Below, in pieces: positions 6,748-10,958 of a stretch of 10,958 nucleotides of DNA. Position numbers and translations under genes: made by a program. Source of the DNA: JAHFPN01 sp036559465 (GTDB lineage: Bacteria; Pseudomonadota; Alphaproteobacteria; Rhizobiales; Xanthobacteraceae); contig DATBTC010000099.1 of assembly GCA_036559465.1 (NCBI GenBank), positions 1 through 10,958 on the forward strand, given 5' to 3'. Below the pieces are notes generated by a model. It saw nothing but the letters and a program-made list of their open reading frames with translations. It was not told the origin of the DNA and ran no database searches. How positions within the stretch are numbered: the first letter of the stretch is position 1; each line of letters starts with the position of its first letter.

Positions 6748-7521
6748 ATGGCCTACGAGACCATCCTCGTCGAAACCCGCGGCCGTGTCGGCCTCGTCAC
6801 GCTCAATCGCCCCAAGGCGCTGAACGCGCTGAACCAGGCACTACTGTCTGAGCTGATCGCGGCACTTGAGGCCTTCGACGCCGATCCCGCCATCGGCTGC
6901 ATCGTGCTCACCGGCTCGGACAAGGCGTTCGCCGCCGGCGCCGATATCAAGGAGATGCAGAACCTCAGCTATCCCGAATCCTATCTCGGCGACGCCTTCA
7001 CTCCGACCGACCGCATCGCGCGCATCAGAAAGCCGATCGTTGCAGCCGTGGCCGGTTATGCGCTCGGCGGGGGCTGCGAGCTCTCCATGATGTGCGACAT
7101 CGTGATCGCCGCCGACAACGCCCAGTTCGGCCAGCCCGAGATCAAGCTCGGCGTCATGCCCGGCATCGGCGGCACCCAGCGGCTGCCGCGCGCGGTCGGC
7201 AAGACCAAGGCGATGGATCTCGTGCTCACTGGGCGCATGATGGGCGTCGAGGAAGCCGAGCGCGCAGGTCTCGTCGCTCGCATCGTGCCCGCCTCCAAAC
7301 TCATGGAAGAGGCGCTCAAGGTGGCCGAGACCGTCGCCGCCATGTCGCTGCCGATCGTGATGATGGCCAAGGAGAGCGTGAACCGGGCGTTCGAGTCGCC
7401 ACTCGTCGAGGGCATCCGGTTCGAGCGGCGCCTGTTCCACTCCATGTTCGCAGTGGCCGACCAGCGCGAGGGCATGAGTGCCTTCGTCGAGAAGCGAAAG
7501 CCCGATTTCAAGCACCGCTGA
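6748..7521 (+). CDS. Enoyl-CoA hydratase, short-chain crotonase family
   Basis: A crotonase-fold enzyme that hydrates trans-2-enoyl-CoA to 3-hydroxyacyl-CoA in fatty-acid beta-oxidation. The product is 257 aa. It resembles the mitochondrial short-chain hydratase ECHS1 along its length: NRPKALNALN (20-29), the first oxyanion-hole segment AAGADIKEM (62-70), GYALGGGCELSMMCD (103-117) with catalytic E111, AQFGQPEIKLG (125-135) with the second catalytic glutamate E131, PGIGGTQRLPR (138-148), AKESVNRAFE (207-216) and REGMSAFVEKRKPDF (240-254). Both catalytic glutamates are present, so it should be an active hydratase rather than a decarboxylase or isomerase relative. The start is set by a perfect AGGAGG (6737-6742) five bases before the ATG. 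The in-frame extension back to 6559 lies inside mutM and is not real. In alphaproteobacteria it is a regular neighbour of rpsT-dnaA; no functional link to replication is known to me. Confidence 0.93.
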   Translation: MAYETILVETRGRVGLVTLNRPKALNALNQALLSELIAALEAFDADPAIGCIVLTGSDKAFAAGADIKEMQNLSYPESYLGDAFTPTDRIARIRKPIVAAVAGYALGGGCELSMMCDIVIAADNAQFGQPEIKLGVMPGIGGTQRLPRAVGKTKAMDLVLTGRMMGVEEAERAGLVARIVPASKLMEEALKVAETVAAMSLPIVMMAKESVNRAFESPLVEGIRFERRLFHSMFAVADQREGMSAFVEKRKPDFKHR

Positions 7522-7536
7522 GGCCTTTTAGCGCCG

Positions 7537-7565
7537 TTGACGGGCTTAGGGCCCGCCACTATGGT
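7537..7565 (+). promoter_or_regulatory. Putative sigma-70 promoter of rpsT
   Basis: TTGACG (7537-7542) and TATGGT (7560-7565) are spaced by 17 bases, matching five of six and four of six consensus positions. Transcription would begin near 7572, leaving a leader of about 97 bases before rpsT. The spacer contains a small CGGGC-ttagg-GCCCG hairpin (7541-7555) with no T-run, so echA has no clear intrinsic terminator here. The rest of the 147-base gap shows nothing further that I can name. Confidence 0.45.
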
Positions 7566-7668
7566 CCGCCCCAATCGCGACGGCCCTACGGTCGCCGCGT
7601 TCTCTCAAGAGCAAGCGGGTCATCGGGGCGCTCTGCAAGCGTCCCGCCGCGCGGATACAGGATAGGGA

Positions 7669-7935
7669 ATGGCGAATACTTCTTCAGCGAGGAAAGCGGC
7701 GCGCAAGATCACGCACCGCACCAAGATCAACACGGTGCGCCGCGCTCATATGCGCTCCCATCTTCGCAAGGTGGAAGAAGCGATCACGGCCGGCGACGCC
7801 AAGAAAGCGCGCGAAGCGCTCACTGTCGCAGAGCCCGAAATCATGCGCGCGGCGCAGAGCGGCATCATTCATCGCAACGCTGCCTCGCGGAAAGTATCCC
7901 GCCTCAGCCAGCGCGTGCGCAAGCTCGGCGGCTAA
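7669..7935 (+). CDS. rpsT: 30S ribosomal protein S20
   Basis: A primary 16S rRNA-binding protein that sits at the bottom of the 30S body. The product is 88 aa, the normal size. It begins MANTSSARKAARKITHRTKIN, the family N-terminus, and is lysine/arginine rich (KAARK, RRAHMRSHLRK, AKKAREA). It ends in the conserved helix with GIIHRNAASRKVSRLSQRV (65-83), which matches the S20 signature GxIHKNxAxRxKSRL. The ribosome binding site AGGA (7659-7662) lies six bases before the ATG. It has its own putative promoter and a good terminator, so it is probably a single-gene transcript. The rpsT-dnaA neighbourhood is conserved in many alphaproteobacteria, including Caulobacter. Confidence 0.97.
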   Translation: MANTSSARKAARKITHRTKINTVRRAHMRSHLRKVEEAITAGDAKKAREALTVAEPEIMRAAQSGIIHRNAASRKVSRLSQRVRKLGG

Positions 7936-7962
7936 CCGCTTAATTTCGCAGCGTTTCCAAGT

Positions 7963-7989
7963 AAAAATCCGGCCCAGGCCCGATTTTTT
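7963..7989 (+). terminator. Intrinsic terminator of rpsT
   Basis: AAAAATCCGG (7963-7972) pairs with CCCGATTTTT (7979-7988) with one mismatch around loop CCCAGG, followed by a T-run that ends at 7989. It begins 28 bases after the rpsT stop. The flanking A-tract makes it potentially bidirectional. Confidence 0.75.
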
Positions 7990-8004
7990 GCGTTTGCGCT
8001 CTGC

Positions 8005-8074
8005 CCGTCCCGGGTCGCCGGGACGGACCGGAGGTCCGATTGCGGTCTGCTTCTTCGCGCGCTTCGCGCGCAAG
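8005..8074. repeat. Cluster of three consecutive hairpins after rpsT
   Basis: Three stems follow one another. CCGTCCCGG (8005-8013) pairs perfectly with CCGGGACGG (8018-8026) around GTCG. CGGACC (8024-8029) pairs with GGTCCG (8033-8038) around GGA and overlaps the first stem by three bases. GCGCGC (8057-8062) pairs with GCGCGC (8066-8071) around TTC, with CTT/AAG extending it past one bulged base. This resembles a composite of repetitive extragenic palindromes. Membership in a dispersed family is inference. Confidence 0.5.
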
Positions 8075-8194
8075 GGCGTTCGCCGGCAAGAAAAATCCTT
8101 TGCAGGACAGAAATTTCAAGAGTCAACAGAAGCTTGAGTGTAAAGCACTGTGCAGAATCGAACACTTGCGATGGCGGCGCGCGCTTGGCGGCAC

Positions 8195-8216
8195 GTCGAA
8201 AAAGATTTTATTCGAC
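8195..8216. promoter_or_regulatory. 22-bp AT-rich near-palindrome
   Basis: GTCGAA (8195-8200) and TTCGAC (8211-8216) are perfect arms around an AT-rich 10-base core; the whole 22 bases agree with their own reverse complement at 18 positions. The size and two-fold symmetry suit a dimeric DNA-binding protein. No known operator was recognised. Confidence 0.4.
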
Positions 8217-8226
8217 TGCGCGTTTT

Positions 8227-8254
8227 TTGCATCGCTTGTTAGGCGCGCTAGGAT
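8227..8254 (+). promoter_or_regulatory. Weak candidate upstream promoter for dnaA
   Basis: TTGCAT (8227-8232), a 16-base spacer and TAGGAT (8249-8254), each matching four of six consensus positions. Its -10 box overlaps the GATTC site at 8252-8256. It lies about 725 bases before dnaA, so the leader would be very long. No better promoter was found nearer the gene. Confidence 0.2.
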
Positions 8255-8415
8255 TCTGCAAACGCGCTCAGAGCCTTGATCGATAACGCGGCCAACGCTC
8301 GCCGTCTCGAATGGTCTTGGAAGCGCTCTGCCGCAAGGGTTCCCGCCGAGATTCCCATTGCGCCCTTCCGATGTCTATGCCTATCGTTTTGACGATCCCG
8401 GGCGCTTGCTCAGGG

Positions 8416-8430
8416 GCGATGTGGCTTAGC
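8416..8430. repeat. Direct repeat copy 1 (GCGATGTGGCTTAGC)
   Basis: Matches 14 of 15 bases of the copy at 8791-8805 in the same orientation. It contains TGTGGCTTA (8420-8428), which agrees with the reverse-complement DnaA box TGTGGATAA at seven of nine positions. Confidence 0.4.
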
Positions 8431-8442
8431 TCCGCGTAGGTC

Positions 8443-8459
8443 GCTCATCTTCGATGAGC
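8443..8459. other. Perfect 7-bp hairpin with TTC loop
   Basis: GCTCATC (8443-8449), loop TTC, GATGAGC (8453-8459). It lies between the first TGTGG repeat and the TGTGG motif at 8487. The T-run needed for termination is absent. It could be a structured element in a dnaA leader RNA. Confidence 0.4.
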
Positions 8460-8486
8460 TGGAGCTGATAAAAATGTACGTCCTAG

Positions 8487-8495
8487 TGTGGATCG
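8487..8495 (-). promoter_or_regulatory. Degenerate DnaA-box-like motif (TGTGGATCG)
   Basis: Agrees with TGTGGATAA at seven of nine positions, with the core TGTGGAT intact. It is the closest match to a DnaA box in the dnaA upstream region. Occurrence by chance is quite possible. Confidence 0.3.
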
Positions 8496-8790
8496 CCGGC
8501 GCGTCGAGTTCGAGTGTCGCGGCCGGCATCGTAGCGTTCGTTGCGTACGACCGGGGGTAGCGTCGTTCGCCGATCGGTCGAGGCGTTTTTCTGACCGGGG
8601 TATCGGTACGACAAGAACGAAAACAGTCGCTCGGAGGCGAGCGGCGGAATGGGGCGGCGATGAATTCAATAGCTTATGGACGGGATACGAATTCCGCGCG
8701 CGCGTTGCGTGCTGCGGATCGGCATTCGCGACCGGTGCGGGGTGACGCCCGTCGGGCTGCGAGTGCGACGACACTCTTTGCTACTCATTT

Positions 8791-8805
8791 GCGATGTGGC
8801 TTGGC
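8791..8805. repeat. Direct repeat copy 2 (GCGATGTGGCTTGGC)
   Basis: Second copy of the 15-base repeat at 8416-8430, with one mismatch and the same orientation, 375 bases downstream and 175 bases before the dnaA start. It carries TGTGGCTTG, a poorer DnaA-box match (six of nine). Confidence 0.4.
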
Positions 8806-8979
8806 CGTGGGACCGCCCTCGAAGCGTACCCGCGTGCTGGTTCTCTGACCTCCACGCTTTTGTAACCGCCGGTTTCGGGTAACGCCGACGCGTATCGCGG
8901 CGCAACCCCGGCCGCAGCGCGCTGTTTCGTTGGTATCCGGACCTAACACGAGTTCTTTTCGAAGCAGGACCATTTCGCA

Positions 8980-10419
8980 ATGACGCCACGCGAGCCGAGA
9001 GAGCCCGGTAGCGAAAACGACGCAGGTCGCTGGGACCGTGTACGCCGCCGCTTGCGCGCCGAGGTCGGCGAGGACGTCTATTCGAGCTGGTTCACCCGCA
9101 TGGAACTCGACGCGGTTGCGGCCGACAACGTGCGCCTGTCGGTGCCGACGCGCTTCCTCAGGAACTGGATTCAGTCCCATTATGCCGAGCGGTTGCTGGT
9201 GCTGTGGCGCGATGAGATCACCGAGATCAAAAAGATCGATCTCGTCATGCGCTCTGCCATTACCGGAAGCGCTAACCACGAGGCCAAACCCGCAAGCGCG
9301 GTTCCGCCGGCGCTCGCCGCGGCCCGTCAGGCCGCCGCCCGCGCGGCGCAAGCCAGCGCGCAGCGCGGCGATGGCCAGCCCGGCTCGCCGCTCGACCCCA
9401 GACTCACGTTCGCGAGCTTCCTGGTCGGCCGCTCCAACGCGCTCGCCCACGCCGCGGCCCGCCAGGTCGCCGAGGCCGTAGTTTCAGCGCAGCCGCGCTT
9501 CAACCCGCTCTATGTCCATGCTGCGGTCGGGCTCGGCAAGACGCATCTCTTACAGGCCATGGCCTGGATCGCCGAGAGCCGCGGCCGCCGCGCGCAATAC
9601 CTGACTGCGGAAAAGTTCATGTACAGCTTCGTGTCCGCGCTGAAGAACCAGTCGGCCATCGCCTACAAGGAAGCGATCCGCGGCATCGAAATCCTGATCA
9701 TCGACGACCTGCAGTTCCTGCAGGGCCGCACCGTGCAGCAGGAATTCTGCCACACACTAAACGCGCTGGTGGACGCCGGTCGGCAGGTGGTGGTCGCCGC
9801 CGACCGGGCGCCGGCCGAGCTCGAAAGCCTCGAGGAGCGCGTCCGCTCGCGGCTCGCCGGCGGGCTGGTGGTCGAAATCGGACCGCTGGAAGAAGAGCTG
9901 CGGCTGCGTATTCTGGAGGCTCGTCTTGCGGCCCTGAAGACCGAGCATCCCAATTTCGACGTGCCGGCCGCGGTGATTATCCATGTGGCCCGCCAGGTCA
10001 CCCAGAACGGCCGCGATCTCGACGGCGCCGTGAACCGGCTTCTGGCCCATAACCAACTGAGCGGCCGGCCGGTGACGATCGAAATGGCCGACGACGTGAT
10101 CCGCGACCTGGTGCGGCCCGCCGACCCCCGCCGCATAAGGGTCGAGGACATCCTGCGTATCGTTTCCAAGCATTATGGCGTCTCGCGCGCCGATCTGCTT
10201 TCGGCGCGGCGCACCGCCAACGTCGTGCGGCCCCGCCAGATCGCCATGTATCTGGCCAAGACCCTCACTTTGCGCTCGCTGCCGGAAATCGGCCGCCGCT
10301 TCGGCGGCCGCGACCACACCACGGTCCTGCATGCCGTGCGCAAGATCGAAGGACTGGTGCAGGGCGACAAGGTATTGGCCGACGAGATCGAGGTTTTGAA
10401 ACGTCTCTTGCAGGAGTGA
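8980..10419 (+). CDS. dnaA: Chromosomal replication initiator protein DnaA
   Basis: Binds DnaA boxes at the origin, oligomerises with ATP and melts the duplex. The product is 479 aa, and all four domains are visible. Domain I (about 17-90) starts WDRVRRRLRAEVGEDVYSSWF. Domain II is an alanine/glutamine-rich linker (about 95-135). Domain III is the AAA+ module, with Walker A AAVGLGKTH (181-189, K187), Walker B IIDD (240-243), sensor I in VVVAADR, the arginine-finger region EERVRSRLAGGL, and sensor II in NGRDLDGAVNRL (R345). Domain IV is the helix-turn-helix with ARRTANVVRPRQIAMYLAK and the signature GGRDHTTVLHAVRKI (442-456). The first glycine of the usual GGxGxGKT is alanine here. AGGA (8966-8969) lies ten bases before the ATG. 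It is followed by dnaN after 98 bases, the classic dnaA-dnaN order, and has an unusually long non-coding stretch upstream. Confidence 0.98.
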   Translation: MTPREPREPGSENDAGRWDRVRRRLRAEVGEDVYSSWFTRMELDAVAADNVRLSVPTRFLRNWIQSHYAERLLVLWRDEITEIKKIDLVMRSAITGSANHEAKPASAVPPALAAARQAAARAAQASAQRGDGQPGSPLDPRLTFASFLVGRSNALAHAAARQVAEAVVSAQPRFNPLYVHAAVGLGKTHLLQAMAWIAESRGRRAQYLTAEKFMYSFVSALKNQSAIAYKEAIRGIEILIIDDLQFLQGRTVQQEFCHTLNALVDAGRQVVVAADRAPAELESLEERVRSRLAGGLVVEIGPLEEELRLRILEARLAALKTEHPNFDVPAAVIIHVARQVTQNGRDLDGAVNRLLAHNQLSGRPVTIEMADDVIRDLVRPADPRRIRVEDILRIVSKHYGVSRADLLSARRTANVVRPRQIAMYLAKTLTLRSLPEIGRRFGGRDHTTVLHAVRKIEGLVQGDKVLADEIEVLKRLLQE

Positions 10420-10517
10420 GTCTTGCCTAAAGCGGGCCGAGAGGCCAAAGTCGGTGGTCCGGTGCGCGCGCAAGGCGCGGATCGTAAGATCAAGGTTTCC
10501 AACCGGATCGTCCCGTC

Positions 10518-10958
10518 ATGAAGGTCACACTGGAGCGCTCCGAGCTCGTCAAGGCGCTTGCCCATGTCCACCGGGTGGTGGAGCGCAGGAACACGATTCC
10601 GATTCTCGCGAACGTCTTGATTCGCGCCGGCAAGGGCGGCCTCGAACTGAAAGCGACCGACCTCGATCTCGAAATCATCGAGAACGTGCCGGCCGAAGTG
10701 AAGCAGCCCGGCGCCACCACCGTTCCCGCCCATATGCTCTACGACATCGTGCGCAAGCTCGCCGAAGGCGCTCAGGTGCAGCTCGAAGCCGCCGGCGACC
10801 GCGCCACCTTGCTCGTCCGCGCCGGCCGTTCGCGCTTCACGCTGCAGACCTTGCCCGAGAGCGATTTCCCGGATCTCGCCGCCGGCGAGCTACCGCACCG
10901 CTTCAAGCTCGCTGCCAAAGACTTCAAGCGCCTGGTGGAGAAGACCCAGTTTGCGATC
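10518..10958 (+). CDS. dnaN: DNA polymerase III beta subunit (sliding clamp), N-terminal part
   Basis: The ring-shaped processivity clamp of the replicative polymerase. Only the first 147 codons are inside the window, and the reading frame is open at its end. That covers domain I and the beginning of domain II of a protein normally near 370 aa. Recognisable segments are MKVTLERSELVKALAHVHRV, RRNTIPILANVLI (23-35), KATDLDLEI (45-53) and TLPESDFPDL (111-120). The ATG at 10518 fits the family N-terminus; no strong ribosome binding site precedes it, only GGA about ten bases upstream. It probably shares the dnaA transcript, though the 98-base gap leaves room for an internal promoter, which I could not identify. 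Confidence 0.96.
   Translation, partial: MKVTLERSELVKALAHVHRVVERRNTIPILANVLIRAGKGGLELKATDLDLEIIENVPAEVKQPGATTVPAHMLYDIVRKLAEGAQVQLEAAGDRATLLVRAGRSRFTLQTLPESDFPDLAAGELPHRFKLAAKDFKRLVEKTQFAI

Larger units (their letters stand above)
8120..8354. promoter_or_regulatory. Four GANTC (CcrM-type) methylation sites
   Basis: GAGTC (8120-8124), GAATC (8155-8159), GATTC (8252-8256) and GATTC (8350-8354) fall in 235 bases upstream of dnaA; none was found between 8355 and the dnaA start. By rough base composition fewer than one would be expected. In alphaproteobacteria CcrM methylates GANTC and, in Caulobacter, the methylation state affects dnaA transcription. Relevance here is inferred by analogy. Confidence 0.4.
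7936..8979. other. 1,044-base intergenic region: rpsT 3' end and long dnaA control region
   Basis: No ORF here looks like a gene: those present have arginine- and serine-rich, shadow-like translations and no family motifs. In order it holds the rpsT terminator (7963-7989), three consecutive hairpins (8005-8074), an AT-richer part (about 8085-8260) with a 22-bp near-palindrome and GANTC sites, a 7-bp hairpin (8443-8459), three TGTGG motifs (8420, 8487, 8796), and a CpG-dense part (13 CpG in 8521-8580). The dnaA ribosome binding site AGGA is at 8966-8969. A regulatory leader for dnaA is the simplest reading. Perfect DnaA boxes are absent. Confidence 0.6.

Noticed and set aside
5808..6749. 313-codon open frame antisense to mutM
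   Set aside because: It lies wholly opposite an unmistakable mutM. Long antisense frames are normal in high-GC genes, and its translation shows no known domain.
7541..7555. Hairpin after echA as a terminator
   Set aside because: The stem is only five bp with no T-run, and it falls inside the spacer of a plausible rpsT promoter.
8445..8774. Open frames in the rpsT-dnaA gap (minus 8445-8774, plus 8488-8745, plus 8040-8279)
   Set aside because: The translations are arginine/serine-rich without any family motif, have no good ribosome binding sites, and overlap each other on both strands. They look like chance frames in GC-rich DNA.
7936..8979. Calling the gap oriC
   Set aside because: No consensus TTATNCACA box and no box cluster. 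In several alphaproteobacteria the origin is at hemE, not next to dnaA.
9977..9985. DnaA-box-like TTATCCATG inside dnaA
   Set aside because: Two mismatches and within conserved coding sequence; likely chance.

Overview
The window looks like an ordinary core-chromosome segment of a high-GC alphaproteobacterium, most likely of the Hyphomicrobiales (Rhizobiales) and Bradyrhizobium/Rhodopseudomonas-like. That placement rests on the base composition, the protein sequences (for example the UbiB N-terminus and the crotonase family member) and the gene order mutM - enoyl-CoA hydratase - rpsT - dnaA - dnaN. The genus cannot be fixed from the sequence alone. I see no mobile element, CRISPR array, tRNA or rRNA.

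Left half, minus strand. Reading in the direction of transcription, the genes are ubiE and ubiB (quinone biosynthesis), then coaBC (coenzyme A synthesis), dut (dUTPase), an Rrf2-type regulator and cysK (cysteine synthase). coaBC-dut-rrf2-cysK is packed like an operon, with an ATGA overlap between coaBC and dut and one base between dut and rrf2. It has a plausible promoter of its own in the 131-base gap after ubiB. ubiE-ubiB forms a second pair. CysK makes cysteine and CoaBC consumes it, so the operon joins cysteine supply to CoA synthesis, with a possible cysteine-type Rrf2 regulator in between.

Right half, plus strand. mutM (8-oxoguanine glycosylase) diverges from ubiE across an 83-base region that holds a perfect 8-bp inverted repeat. 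It is followed by a short-chain enoyl-CoA hydratase, rpsT (ribosomal protein S20) with its own promoter and terminator, then dnaA and the start of dnaN, which runs off the window end.

The only large non-coding stretch is the 1,044 bases between rpsT and dnaA. It contains a good intrinsic terminator, three back-to-back hairpins, a relatively AT-rich part with a 22-bp near-palindrome and four GANTC (CcrM-type) sites, a further hairpin and three degenerate DnaA-box-like TGTGG motifs, two of them inside a 14/15 direct repeat. It is best read as a long dnaA control region. There is no consensus DnaA box, so I do not call it oriC. Protein-level oddities worth checking are a CoaBC whose decarboxylase domain has no cysteine at all, a UbiB with DCG in place of DFG, and an Rrf2 regulator without Fe-S cysteines beside cysK.
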